64,000 bases of DNA from Vibrio fortis (GTDB taxonomy: Bacteria; Pseudomonadota; Gammaproteobacteria; Enterobacterales; Vibrionaceae), in contig NZ_AP025488.1 of assembly GCF_024347475.1 (NCBI RefSeq), positions 248,001 through 312,000 of the forward strand, in the 5' to 3' direction. Each line of letters starts with the position of its first letter. The first letter of the stretch is position 1. The translations under genes were made by a program, and so were the position numbers. Below, piece by piece: positions 26,380 through 35,560 of the stretch. The notes under the pieces are model-generated. The model made no database searches. It was not told where the DNA came from and saw nothing but the letters and a program-made list of their open reading frames with translations.

Positions 26380-27606
26380 TTAACCAATAAACGAAATATA
26401 GCCTTGAAGGATGATCAAGTTAACGATATCGATGAAGAATGCACCCACAATCGGTACCACCATGAAAGCTTGTGGCGAAGGACCAAATCGATTCACCAAT
26501 GAGCCCATATTCATCACTGCCGTTGGCGTTGCGCCCAAGCCAAAACCACAGTGACCACCAGACATTACCGCGGCATCGTAGTTTGAACCCATCACTTTGA
26601 ACGTTACGAAGTACGAGAACAAACCAAGAACGACGGCTTGCACGGTCAAAATCACTAAGAATGGGATAGCCAGATCAAAGATGTTCCACAATTTCAGGCT
26701 CATCAACGCCATAGCTAGGAACAGAGATAGAGACACGGTACCCAGAATATCCACCGTTTCACTGTCTGTTTTGTGCAGCTTCGTCACTTCGAATACGTTG
26801 GTGATGAACACACCGATAAACAGTGCGTAAACAAAGTCTGGGATCATCAGCCACTTAATTTCAAAGGTCGATACCCACTGCTCTAAGTACTTAGCACCAG
26901 TAATACAGATAAGAAGGATAAACAGAACTTCAATCACCTTCTTGGCTGTTACTTTGTCTTCTTCATACTCGTTGTAAGTCACAAGCTCTGGGAAGCGTTC
27001 GTGGGTATGCGTGCCCGTACCGTACTCTGATTCAAGGTTGTTTTTATCAATCAGCTTTTGTGCAACTGGGCTACCAATCAAACCACCGATGATCAGACCA
27101 AAGGTCGCTGAAGCCATCGCGATTTCTAGTGTATTGGCAATACCATAAGTATCAGCAAAGGTTTGAGACCAAGCCGCACCGGTGCCATGACCACCCGACA
27201 GCGTAATTGAGCCTGCGATAAGACCCATTAGTGGATCTAACCCCAATCCAGTTGCCAAGGTAACGCCCACACCATTCTGAATAATGATGTATACCGATGC
27301 GACAGCAAGGAATAGAAATACCTTTGCACCGCCTTTCATCAACTGGGTGTAGTTCGCGGCTAGGCCAACCGTTGCGAAAAACATCAACATAAATGTGTTT
27401 TGCAACGGTAGAGAGAACTCTAAATCAATGCCGTTGAAATGAAGACCTGTGATTGCAAGCGCGACAAGCAAGCCACCAACAATGGGCTCTGGGATATTGT
27501 ACTTTTTAAGAACTGGGAGCTTCGCGTTAACAAAATGACCTAGAAACAAAACGCTTATCGCGATTAGGAAAGATTCTAGTGGCCCTATTGAAATTAAATG
27601 ATTCAT
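26380..27606 (-). CDS. gltS: Sodium/glutamate symporter GltS
   Basis: 408 residues, about ten membrane helices. The two inverted GGHGTG-type re-entrant loops are visible: ITLSGGHGTGAAWSQTFAD in the middle, and SGGHCGFGLGATPTAVMNM near the C-terminus. It imports glutamate with Na+. It is a single gene. The upstream region has a CRP-like site at 27793. Confidence 0.95.
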   Translation of the reverse strand: MNHLISIGPLESFLIAISVLFLGHFVNAKLPVLKKYNIPEPIVGGLLVALAITGLHFNGIDLEFSLPLQNTFMLMFFATVGLAANYTQLMKGGAKVFLFLAVASVYIIIQNGVGVTLATGLGLDPLMGLIAGSITLSGGHGTGAAWSQTFADTYGIANTLEIAMASATFGLIIGGLIGSPVAQKLIDKNNLESEYGTGTHTHERFPELVTYNEYEEDKVTAKKVIEVLFILLICITGAKYLEQWVSTFEIKWLMIPDFVYALFIGVFITNVFEVTKLHKTDSETVDILGTVSLSLFLAMALMSLKLWNIFDLAIPFLVILTVQAVVLGLFSYFVTFKVMGSNYDAAVMSGGHCGFGLGATPTAVMNMGSLVNRFGPSPQAFMVVPIVGAFFIDIVNLIILQGYISFIG

Positions 27607-27792
27607 ATCACCTCTATATTTTTACGTTCCTCATCTTCCCTAATGAGTCTAGTTTTATCTGTAGTTTTTGGTGCTGCTCTACCTGTGTTTATGCAAATGG
27701 TGAGATAGTGAGTTTATAAAACGCTCCACAATAGAGCGAAAGACAACCAAGATGTTAGTCCTAGGTCAAATTTGACGAGGTTTAGGGTGTTT

Positions 27793-27808
27793 TGTGACCA
27801 TAATCACC
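27793..27808. promoter_or_regulatory. CRP-like site upstream of gltS
   Basis: TGTGACCATAATCACC matches TGTGA-N6-TCACA at nine of ten arm positions, about 190 bases upstream of the gltS start codon. Confidence 0.6.
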
Positions 27809-27869
27809 TCGAAAATTCACGACAACATTTGGTAACTTTTAGTATTAACCATCGTTCTGGAAACCTAAA

Positions 27870-27898
27870 AAAGCAAAAAGGAGCTATTAATAGCTCCT
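27870..27898 (-). terminator. Terminator of yibL
   Basis: The perfect 20-bp palindrome AGGAGCTATTAATAGCTCCT (27879-27898) is followed on the minus strand by a T run, 23 bases after the yibL stop. Confidence 0.85.
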
Positions 27899-27920
27899 CT
27901 TTCATTACCAGCTTTGGCAA

Positions 27921-28277
27921 TTAGAATTTTTTCGGTGCGTAACCAGTCATAACCTCTAGACGAAGCTCTTTGCCGATCTTTGTCATTGGGTGAACAACTA
28001 CAAGTCCCTTTACAGACTTTTTCAGTTTGCCCATATCCGCTTGCTCAGCTTTGGTAATTTCACGGCTAAAAGGCATATCTAGCAATGCTTTACGCTCTTT
28101 GTTTACGTCGTAGCTTTGCTTGTGTTTCAGCTGTGCAATTTTCTTGGTTAGCTTTTTAATTTCGTCTTCAAATTGACGAACAACGGGACGATCATTACGA
28201 GCCTTAGCAGCCGCTAACTTGTGGCGACACTTGTCTAGACGGTTGTTAATTTGTTGAAGTTCGTTTTTAGCACTCAT
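27921..28277 (-). CDS. yibL: Ribosome-associated protein YibL
   Basis: 118 residues, strongly basic. An N-terminal coiled-coil (about 1-60, heptads with Lys/Arg) is followed by the conserved block ITKAEQADMGKLKKSVKGLV and VVHPMTKIGKE. E. coli YibL cofractionates with ribosomes and its gene lies beside mtlADR; here it is separated from the mtl genes by about 7 kb. Function beyond ribosome association is unknown. Confidence 0.92.
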   Translation of the reverse strand: MSAKNELQQINNRLDKCRHKLAAAKARNDRPVVRQFEDEIKKLTKKIAQLKHKQSYDVNKERKALLDMPFSREITKAEQADMGKLKKSVKGLVVVHPMTKIGKELRLEVMTGYAPKKF

Positions 28278-28455
28278 AATAATTTCCTAAAATTAAGCAA
28301 GCCAATGCGGATTGGGGCGCGGAGTATAGCACAAGGGTTGACTCGAACCGAAATTTATCTGCTAAATACACTCCAAGCTAAATATAGCCTACACTCACAA
28401 ACGATCGTTAGACTCTAAATTTCGACACTAGAGCTCAAAAACAGAACAATAGGAA

Positions 28456-29203
28456 GTGAATATGCAAGCCATCAGGAAGACTGTGACTCTCGGTTTTATG
28501 ACATGTGCGCTACTTGCCACCCCTTATGCGTCATCAGAAACGCGACTCCCTGATAACATCACCATCGAATATCTAAAACCCACCAACCAACAAGACTCGA
28601 ACATTAAAAAAGCCATTCAAGACGCCGTTGGTGATTCGATATGGTGGAAATGAAGGCCCAATGTATGACCCAAGTACGCATGTCGTTCATATGCCATACA
28701 CCTTCTACGCAGAGTCGGCGAACTACTACCGTAAAAACAAGTATCAAGAGAAGTATGACAAGTCACCTGAAGCGGGAGCCGTCGATACTTTGCTGCATAC
28801 ACTTCTGCATGAAGCGGCCCATGCTTACATCTACGATCACAAGATACCGGTGTTAGGCAAAGAGGAAGATGCCGCCGACAACTTTGCGACTCTCATGTTG
28901 ATTGATTACATTGAACATGGCGCTGACGCGGCAATCAGCGCAGCCGATCTATTCGCTTATGAGTCTGATGATCGACCTGAATACTACGATATGGGGGACT
29001 ATATCGACGAGCACAGCTTCGATCTCCAACGTTACTTTTCGACACTCTGCCTCGTTTACGGCAGCGATCCAGAAAGTCACAGCAATCTGTTAGATGAAGT
29101 TGAAAATGACTACTTAAAAGATCGCAAAGAATTTTGCATCGAAAACTACGACACTCTAAGCACCAATTGGCATCACTATTTAACCACCCCAACAGACGAT
29201 TAA
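28456..29203 (+). pseudogene. DUF4344 metallopeptidase, frameshifted
   Basis: Two overlapping frames together make one DUF4344 protein of about 248 residues. Frame 1 (28456-28653) supplies the signal peptide (cleavage near YASSE) and the start of the mature chain, up to AIQDAVGDS. The rest lies in the +1 frame (IRYGGNEGPMYDPSTHVVH onward, to 29203), including the zinc-binding HEAAH in LLHEAAHAYIYD. The switch occurs at about 28627-28640, needing removal of one base or addition of two. The C-terminal half has no signal or ribosome site of its own, so the gene is broken or the assembly contains an indel. The peptidase part is otherwise intact. Confidence 0.8.
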
Positions 29204-29292
29204 ATTCATCACATTAAGTATCAAACCAATAAGCCTTGAGCGACGTGTTTGACGCTCAAGGCTATCAAAGATGCACAAGCTATTAGTAACGT

Positions 29293-29679
29293 TTAGACAT
29301 TGATTTTATATTTTAGGTCTTGGGCTTCATCGCCCGTCATACCGCGAAAGCCCCAGCAGTGTGACGGCTGTTCTTTAATGGTGATCTCGATATCAATAGG
29401 TGACAATCCCAACTGGCGTTCAACCTCACTGAAAATGGTCTTGATGAGTCGCTTTTTCGTCCCTACTGTGCGCCCTTCCATCATGTTGATCTCAATAACC
29501 GTATAAGCCTCAGTACGACCTTGAGGGAAAAAGAAATCTTCTTTATCTAAAGGGACAAAACGGTGCGCTCGTTTATCGTCAGGTAAACCTAACTCTCGGT
29601 TTAAGCACTGTTGTAATACGTCTGACAACTGCTGCTTAATCGGGTTTATGTGTTCCTTAATTCCATAAATTACAATCAT
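29293..29679 (-). CDS. Tautomerase family protein
   Basis: 128 residues from ATG 29677-29679, placed by the AAGGA ribosome site; the frame extends upstream to 29760 without homology. It resembles tautomerase/MIF-type proteins (about 130-residue two-repeat members): RTEAYTVIEINMMEGRTVGTKK and DIEITIKEQPSHCWGFRGMTG are the characteristic second-repeat segments with the conserved Arg-Gly near the end. The catalytic N-terminal Pro of classical 4-oxalocrotonate tautomerases is absent (MIVIYG start), so activity is uncertain. A monocistronic gene. Confidence 0.75.
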   Translation of the reverse strand: MIVIYGIKEHINPIKQQLSDVLQQCLNRELGLPDDKRAHRFVPLDKEDFFFPQGRTEAYTVIEINMMEGRTVGTKKRLIKTIFSEVERQLGLSPIDIEITIKEQPSHCWGFRGMTGDEAQDLKYKINV

Positions 29680-29977
29680 GACCATTCCTTGGATTTCGAT
29701 GATTTGAGTACGTTCAACGAGTTCTAAAACTATGCTACGAGTCTGTATCAACCACATCACACATACTACGCAATAATCTCTATAAAAGAGAGTGTCATTG
29801 CTTCTTTTCTAGACAGCTCTAACAGAATGCTCGATGCCCAGTCATTCTCCATGAACTGAATACTATGGCAGTTTGATCGAAAATAAATAGCCCAGCGTAT
29901 ACCAATAACAACCTCTCTTTCAGCACTACGGATGATTAAGAAAGAGCATCTTTATTATTTATTGGGGCAGGCTTTCA

Positions 29978-30547
29978 ATGGAAACAAAAACTGACTACGC
30001 AATCTTCCCATTGCCACTCTTCATTCTCCCCGGCGGTCGACAACGCCTGAGAATTTTTGAGCAAAAATATCTCACCATGGTAGCGCAAGCTGCTCAAGGG
30101 GACGGTTTCGTCATTGCAACTCACGACAATCGCAACAACAGCCCACTCAAAGACTGGGGCACTAAGGTAAAAATTGTCGACTTCAATCTGTCTGACGACA
30201 AGCTACTCGAGATCGACGTAGAAGGTGAGTACTTGGTAAAGCTATTCAACGCTCGAAGAGACGAAACAGGACTCTTGAAAGGCGATTTTGAGACCCTTCC
30301 TCACTGGCCAAGTCTGGACTGCCAGCTTCCTCCTGTGTTTAGCGATTTTTTAGTGCAGCTATTCAGAGAGCATGATGCGATCCGAGAACTCTACCCCAAT
30401 ACGAATTTTGAAGACCCACAGTGGATTTGTGCTCGACTTCTGGAAGTCATGCCGCTACCGATAGAAAAGAAAATACGCTTTACCTCTCCATCAAGTTTTC
30501 CTGCGCTGGTTCCTTTTTTAAATCAGATAATTACTGGGCAAGAATAA
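29978..30547 (+). CDS. Lon substrate-binding domain protein
   Basis: 189 residues; resembles the N-terminal (LON substrate-binding) domain alone, without ATPase or protease. The start IFPLPLFILPGGRQRLRIFEQKY is diagnostic. Such stand-alone domains are common in proteobacteria, with no settled function. It precedes the ECF sigma operon by 83 bases, but that operon has its own promoter. Confidence 0.88.
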   Translation: METKTDYAIFPLPLFILPGGRQRLRIFEQKYLTMVAQAAQGDGFVIATHDNRNNSPLKDWGTKVKIVDFNLSDDKLLEIDVEGEYLVKLFNARRDETGLLKGDFETLPHWPSLDCQLPPVFSDFLVQLFREHDAIRELYPNTNFEDPQWICARLLEVMPLPIEKKIRFTSPSSFPALVPFLNQIITGQE

Positions 30548-30570
30548 CAAATAATTTTTTTCTTTTTGTT

Positions 30571-30598
30571 TGATCCAAACATCACTTTCTTCCGTATT
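30571..30598 (+). promoter_or_regulatory. ECF-type promoter of the sigma/ChrR operon
   Basis: TGATCC (30571-30576), a 16-base spacer, and CGTATTA (30593-30599) fit the TGATCC/CGTA pattern described for ECF11 (RpoE-ChrR) sigma factors. It lies 32 bases before the start codon of the sigma gene, implying autoregulation. Confidence 0.72.
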
Positions 30599-30630
30599 AC
30601 TCCTCAAACCCGGATGAAGGTTAGTCTATT

Positions 30631-31260
30631 ATGCAATTAGGTAAAGTAAAAAACGAAAAAGCCAAGGAGTCTGTCATCGTACCCGACAGTAAAGTGCCGC
30701 CAGAGTTATCCAGCTGGCTAGTTTTAGTTGCATCTCATCGAGACAAGCAAGCGTTCACACGTCTGTTTCAGTTTTTCGCACCCAAAATCAAACGTTTCGG
30801 CATCAATAAGTTGGGGAGCGCAGCCTCTGCCAATGAATTGGTCCAAGACACAATGACCAACGTTTGGAAAAAAGCGCACCTCTACAATAGTGAGAAAGGG
30901 GCTGCGACGACTTGGGTCTACACGGTAATGCGAAACGCAGCATTCGACATGTTACGTAAGGTCAAAGCAAAGGCCGAGCAAAACATCGCTGATGACATTT
31001 GGCCCATCGATGCGGCTTTATCTGAAGCGAGCGATGACGAAAGCGAGTACAGCGATCATTTAATGAGTCGACACGTTCGCAATCAAATAGACAAATTGCC
31101 ACCCGCGCAGAGAACCATCGTTGAAGGGGTTTATTATCAAGAGCTGTCTCAAGAACAATTGGCGCAGCAACTCGGAGTGCCTCTCGGCACAGTGAAATCA
31201 AGACTGAGACTCGCACTCGCCAAGTTGAAGCTTCATATGGGAGAACAGAACCATGATTAA
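30631..31260 (+). CDS. ECF RNA polymerase sigma factor (RpoE/ChrR type, ECF11)
   Basis: 209 residues. Sigma-2 region at about 40-110 (AFTRLFQFFAPKIKRFGI then NELVQDTMTNVWKKAHLYN), sigma-4 at about 145-200 (LPPAQRTIVEGVYYQELSQE then LAQQLGVPLGTVKSRLR HTH). It overlaps the anti-sigma gene by eight bases. By analogy to Rhodobacter sphaeroides RpoE-ChrR it is expected to be released by singlet oxygen and to transcribe this operon from the promoter at 30571. Confidence 0.93.
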   Translation: MQLGKVKNEKAKESVIVPDSKVPPELSSWLVLVASHRDKQAFTRLFQFFAPKIKRFGINKLGSAASANELVQDTMTNVWKKAHLYNSEKGAATTWVYTVMRNAAFDMLRKVKAKAEQNIADDIWPIDAALSEASDDESEYSDHLMSRHVRNQIDKLPPAQRTIVEGVYYQELSQEQLAQQLGVPLGTVKSRLRLALAKLKLHMGEQNHD

Positions 31261-31969
31261 ACATCACCCAACTGCGGAAATACTCAAAGACTTCGCCACT
31301 GGAGAGCTTCCAGACTCTCTCTCTTTGATCGTATCGAGCCATGTAGAGATGTGTGAACAGTGCCAAGCCGAAGTTATGCGTCTAACCGAGCTCGCTGCAT
31401 CCGATAGTTTTGGTTCAGATGAAATCATCGCTGATGAGCTAATTGAAAATCAGGTTAATGCGGTTTTACATGGCAATGATGACATTAATTCTGCCGACTT
31501 CGACATGAGCTTAATTGACAGCATCACTGCGGATGAACAACTCGATGTCGTTGTTGCGAGTGAAGAACGCTCACCACAACGAATAAAAGTCGCCGATACA
31601 GAATTCGAATTACCACGTGCTCTAAACCAAGTGGTGAGAAAAGACTGGCTCAACCTAGGCAAGATCTCACGAGCTCGACTCGATTTTGAAGATGGCGACC
31701 ATCACACCAGTCTTCTGCACATCGACAAAGAAGGCGCTGTACCTTGCCATACCCACAAAGGCTTTGAGATCACCCTGCTTTTAGAAGGCAGTTTTGAAGA
31801 CGAAATGGGTGAATACCATAAAGGCGATTTCATCTGGTTGGATGGTGAACATACTCATCAACCTTTCACTAAGGAAGGATGTGTGTGTCTGACGGTGTCA
31901 AGCGATGCTCTATACTTTACAAAAGGTGTGAGTCAATTATTTAACCCAATTGGCAAATTCATTTATTAA
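31253..31969 (+). CDS. chrR: ChrR family zinc anti-sigma factor
   Basis: 238 residues. The N-terminal anti-sigma domain (about 1-80) has the zinc ligands His-x3-Cys-x2-Cys (HVEMCEQC) plus an early His. The C-terminal cupin (about 125-238) contains CHTHKGFEITLLLEGSFED and GDFIWLDGEHTHQPF with the metal-binding His/Glu set. It binds and inhibits the sigma factor encoded immediately upstream; cupin-dependent release is the singlet-oxygen response in Rhodobacter. Stop at 31969; 72 bases follow before the next gene. Confidence 0.93.
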   Translation: MIKHHPTAEILKDFATGELPDSLSLIVSSHVEMCEQCQAEVMRLTELAASDSFGSDEIIADELIENQVNAVLHGNDDINSADFDMSLIDSITADEQLDVVVASEERSPQRIKVADTEFELPRALNQVVRKDWLNLGKISRARLDFEDGDHHTSLLHIDKEGAVPCHTHKGFEITLLLEGSFEDEMGEYHKGDFIWLDGEHTHQPFTKEGCVCLTVSSDALYFTKGVSQLFNPIGKFIY

Positions 31970-32041
31970 TGATTGAAACAAGTTAATAAACACACCATCT
32001 TATATACAACGTCTTGAGTAATGTTTAAAAGGATTTGACCT

Positions 32042-32989
32042 ATGAACAAAAAAATAAAAATCGGCATCAGCGCTTGTGTTGCAGGACACAAAGTTAGATT
32101 CGATACGGGTCATAAACGCTCTCGTTTCTGTACCGACGACCTAGCCGACTACGTTGAGCTAGAGCCAGTGTGTCCAGAGATGGGAGTCGGGCTTCCAACG
32201 CCCCGCCCTACGATTCGCCAAACCAGAATGTTGGATGATGTGATTCACGTGTCTCGTCCAGACGGTACTGGTGACGTCACCAACGAGCTCATTGAATATG
32301 GGCAAAACTATGCGAAAAATAACGAGCATATTGCCGGTTTTATCGTGTGCCAAAAAAGCCCGACATGCGGCATGGAACGCGTAAAAGTGTACCATCACCA
32401 CGGCCGTGGCTCTGAATCGACAGGCATTGGTATGTTCACCAAACAGTTGATGGATCATAACCCGCTGTTACCGATAGAAGAGAACGGTCGTTTGAATGAT
32501 CCGATTCTTCGCGAGAACTTCATGACTCGCGTATTCACATATCAGAAGTGGCTCGACTTGGTCGATGAAGGCGTTACCAAGCACAAACTTATCCAGTTCC
32601 ACAGCGCGCACAAGTACCTTGTAATGTGCCACCACGTCGAAGGCTATAAAGAGCTCGGTAAACTTTTGGGTGAAAGTGATCTGGAAATTAACGAGCTCGC
32701 TGAACGCTATATCGAAGGGCTAATGACAGCGCTGCAACATCACGCCAATCGTGGTACGCATGCCAACACACTTCAGCATTTGCAAGGCTACTTCAAAAAG
32801 CAGCTTAGCAGTACGCACAAGAAAGAGCTGTCACGCCAAATCAATGATTTCCGTGAGGGTGTTATCCCGTTATTGGTGCCTCTAACGCTGATCAATCACT
32901 ACTTGATGGAGTACCCGAACGAGTACTTACAATCACAAGTTTATCTGAACCCGCACCCACAAGAACTTAAGTTGAGATACGGATATTGA
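32042..32989 (+). CDS. DUF523/DUF1722 (YbgA family) protein
   Basis: 315 residues with a DUF523 domain (about 1-145; GISACVAGHKVRFDTGHKRS, PVCPEMGVGLPTPR, CQKSPTCGM with conserved Cys) and a DUF1722/YbgA domain (about 170-300; HKLIQFHSAHKYLVMCHH, YKELGKLLG). Genes of this family commonly adjoin photolyases; biochemical role unknown. The stop overlaps the TTG start of the photolyase by two bases, so translation is coupled. Confidence 0.9.
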   Translation: MNKKIKIGISACVAGHKVRFDTGHKRSRFCTDDLADYVELEPVCPEMGVGLPTPRPTIRQTRMLDDVIHVSRPDGTGDVTNELIEYGQNYAKNNEHIAGFIVCQKSPTCGMERVKVYHHHGRGSESTGIGMFTKQLMDHNPLLPIEENGRLNDPILRENFMTRVFTYQKWLDLVDEGVTKHKLIQFHSAHKYLVMCHHVEGYKELGKLLGESDLEINELAERYIEGLMTALQHHANRGTHANTLQHLQGYFKKQLSSTHKKELSRQINDFREGVIPLLVPLTLINHYLMEYPNEYLQSQVYLNPHPQELKLRYGY

Positions 32990-34383
32990 GCACTCTACTC
33001 TGGATACGACGCGACCTGCGCGTTCATGACAATCCAGCTTTGATCTCTGCAATTGAAAACGGCGCTACTCACGCCGTTTTTATTTCTACACCTAAACAGT
33101 GGCAGCAACACCACTTAGCACCGATTAAAGCGGACTTTATTTATCGTCATTTAACTTTGCTTTCGGAGCAGCTCGCCTCGTTGGGCGTTGAGCTTGTTCA
33201 TTTAAAAGCAACCGATTTTACCGACCAAGCAAGCACTCTTGCCCGTTACTGCCACGCGCATAGCATTACCGAAGTAGTTGCCAACTCTGAGCCAGAAGTA
33301 GACGAGCAGCAGAGAGACGAAGCGGTTCGCGATCTCGGTATCCCATTGACCATCTTTGATTGCGACACCATAGTTCCTGTTGGGCGAGTTCTCAACCAAC
33401 AAGGCGAAATGTTCAAGGTGTTTACTCCTTTCAAAAAGGCTTGGCTCAAATACGTTCAAGGCTCTGGTATTGACTGCGCCCATTATCCGAAAGTTGCGTC
33501 AGAAAACGCACAACCCAAACTAGACACCTTATCCCGAGAGTACGATTTTGACTTCCCGAGGGAGGACTCCTCCCGCTGGCCGTTAGTCGACAATGTACTG
33601 GGTCAAGTCGTGCCGCAATTTCTCGCTGAGAAGCTTTATCACTACGCAGAAAATCGAGATATCCCATCAATAAAAGGGACCTCTGGGCTTTCACCCTATC
33701 TTGCCATTGGCGCTATCAGCCCACGCTGGTTAGCCATTCAACTGATTCAAGAACACCCGGAACTTTTGGTCGATACTCAATGTGCTGAGTTTTCTTGGCT
33801 CAACGAACTTATCTGGCGTGATTTTTATAAGCACCTGATATTTCACCACCCAAGGTTGGTTAAGGGTGAAAACTTCCAAGAGAAATACAACGGCCTCACT
33901 TGGCACAACAATCAAGATGACTTCCAGCGTTGGTGTGAAGGCAAAACCGGCTACCCATTGGTGGACGCTGCCATGCGCCAATTGCTCGAAACAGGATGGA
34001 TGCATAACCGCCTGCGAATGGTGGTTGCCAGCTTCTTAACCAAACACCTGTTAATAGACTGGCGTTGGGGCGAGCGCTTCTTTATGGAGCATCTTATTGA
34101 TGGTGATTACAGTGCCAACAATGGTGGGTGGCAGTGGGCTGCGAGCACCGGCTGTGATGCACAACCTTACTTTCGAATTTTCAACCCGATCACGCAGAGT
34201 GAAAAGTTTGATCCTAAAGGAGTTTTCATCCGTAAGTATCTTCCAGAGCTGCAAAACATTCCCGATAAAGACGTGCATTTCCCGCACACATTCATCGCTA
34301 AGAGTGGACAAAACAGTAGTTATTGGGGACCTGTCGTTGAGCACAAAGAAGCACGATTAAGGGCCCTAGATTTTTATAAATAG
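32986..34383 (+). CDS. phrB: Deoxyribodipyrimidine photolyase (class I CPD)
   Basis: 465 residues starting at TTG 32986, which overlaps the preceding TGA. The N-terminal antenna-binding alpha/beta domain begins TLLWIRRDLRVHDNPAL. The C-terminal FAD domain carries GTSGLSPYLAIGAISPRW, WRDFYKHL, the MHNRLRMVVASFL helix, and WQWAASTGCDAQPYFRIFNP. It repairs cyclobutane pyrimidine dimers using blue light. Placement in a ChrR-controlled operon fits photo-oxidative stress. Confidence 0.95.
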   Translation: MSTLLWIRRDLRVHDNPALISAIENGATHAVFISTPKQWQQHHLAPIKADFIYRHLTLLSEQLASLGVELVHLKATDFTDQASTLARYCHAHSITEVVANSEPEVDEQQRDEAVRDLGIPLTIFDCDTIVPVGRVLNQQGEMFKVFTPFKKAWLKYVQGSGIDCAHYPKVASENAQPKLDTLSREYDFDFPREDSSRWPLVDNVLGQVVPQFLAEKLYHYAENRDIPSIKGTSGLSPYLAIGAISPRWLAIQLIQEHPELLVDTQCAEFSWLNELIWRDFYKHLIFHHPRLVKGENFQEKYNGLTWHNNQDDFQRWCEGKTGYPLVDAAMRQLLETGWMHNRLRMVVASFLTKHLLIDWRWGERFFMEHLIDGDYSANNGGWQWAASTGCDAQPYFRIFNPITQSEKFDPKGVFIRKYLPELQNIPDKDVHFPHTFIAKSGQNSSYWGPVVEHKEARLRALDFYK

Positions 34384-34411
34384 CACGACAGATGGAAGTG
34401 AGAGTGAACCC

Positions 34412-34843
34412 ATGGAAAATTCACGATGGCTAGATAATTTTCTTGATATGTATAGGCAGCTGGGTACTGAAGACTTTGGTGCACTCCAAGATGTATACCA
34501 CCAAAACGTCCTATTCAAAGATCCACTTCATCAAGTAGATGGGCTAGACGCACTTACCCGTTACTTTGAGAACATTTACACCAATGTAGCTAGTTGCCAC
34601 TTTACTATTGTCAGTACATTTAAATCGGGTGAGGAAGCAGCTGTCTATTGGTCGATGGAGTTTACACACAAGCAACTCAATGGACGCAAGCCTATCACCG
34701 TTGAAGGGCACTCTCATTTAAAGATGAAAGACGATCTGGTGATTTATCATCGAGATTATCTTGATGTGGGCTCCATGCTCTATGAGCACATCCCAGTTCT
34801 TGGCTGTGCGATTAAATCCATTAAGCGAAGAGCGAGTCAATAG
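34412..34843 (+). CDS. NTF2-like (SnoaL-type) protein
   Basis: 143 residues with an NTF2-like cone fold: helix LDNFLDMYRQLG, then VLFKDPLHQVDGLDALTRYFENIY and beta strands through to the end (VEGHSHLKMKDDLVIYHRDYLDV). Members bind small hydrophobic ligands or catalyse isomerisation. It is in the ECF operon; the stop is one base before the SDR start codon. Exact function unknown. Confidence 0.85.
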   Translation: MENSRWLDNFLDMYRQLGTEDFGALQDVYHQNVLFKDPLHQVDGLDALTRYFENIYTNVASCHFTIVSTFKSGEEAAVYWSMEFTHKQLNGRKPITVEGHSHLKMKDDLVIYHRDYLDVGSMLYEHIPVLGCAIKSIKRRASQ

Positions 34844-34844
34844 C

Positions 34845-35558
34845 ATGAGAATCCTCATTACAGGTGCTACCTCAGGCATCGGTCGCGATTTAGCAATCAA
34901 ATATGCTCAGCTCGGGCACTCCGTTATCGCCTGTGGTCGCAGCCAAGACAAACTCGATTCATTAACGAGCGAACACAGCAGTATCGAACCACTGTGCTTT
35001 GATCTTTTGGATTACGAAAACTATCCGAACATCGGTTCAGATAAAGGCCTCGATATGGTCATCTTGAACGCAGGTGATTGCGAATACATCGATGACCCCA
35101 TTAACTTTGACGCAAAGCTGTTTGAACGAGTGATAAACATCAATTTGGTTTCCATCGGTTATGCGTTAGAAGCTTGGCTTAAATCTATTAGGCCCGGAGG
35201 GAGAGTTGTCTTAGTAAGTTCCAGTGCAGGGTTCTTGCCGCTACCAAGAGCAGAAGCCTATGGCGCTTCTAAAGCTGCACTTACTTATTTAGGCCGAACG
35301 CTCGCCGTCGACCTCGCAGCACACAATATCCACGTATCTCTCGTTCACCCTGGCTTTGTTGACACCCCACTAACTGAGCGAAACACGTTCTCTATGCCTA
35401 TGATTATAAGTAGTGAACAAGCCGTTCAAAGAATCATCAGTGGACTCGAACAAGGAAAGAGCGAAATAGATTTTCCTCGCAGGTTTATCTTCATCATGAA
35501 GTGTCTGCGATTTTTACCTCAGTCGGTTTGGCATAAGCTTGCCTCAAGGATGGTATAA
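34845..35558 (+). CDS. Short-chain dehydrogenase/reductase
   Basis: 237 residues from ATG 34845; an upstream frame to 34761 overlaps the NTF2-like gene. NAD(P)-binding TGATSGIG near the N-terminus, LNAG motif, catalytic Ser (VSSSAG) and Tyr-x3-Lys (AYGASKAAL). It has a hydrophobic C-terminal segment. It may oxidise or reduce a lipid or lipid-derived carbonyl, given the neighbouring lipid-modifying genes; the substrate is not known. Confidence 0.9.
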   Translation: MRILITGATSGIGRDLAIKYAQLGHSVIACGRSQDKLDSLTSEHSSIEPLCFDLLDYENYPNIGSDKGLDMVILNAGDCEYIDDPINFDAKLFERVININLVSIGYALEAWLKSIRPGGRVVLVSSSAGFLPLPRAEAYGASKAALTYLGRTLAVDLAAHNIHVSLVHPGFVDTPLTERNTFSMPMIISSEQAVQRIISGLEQGKSEIDFPRRFIFIMKCLRFLPQSVWHKLASRMV

Positions 35559-35560
35559 CA

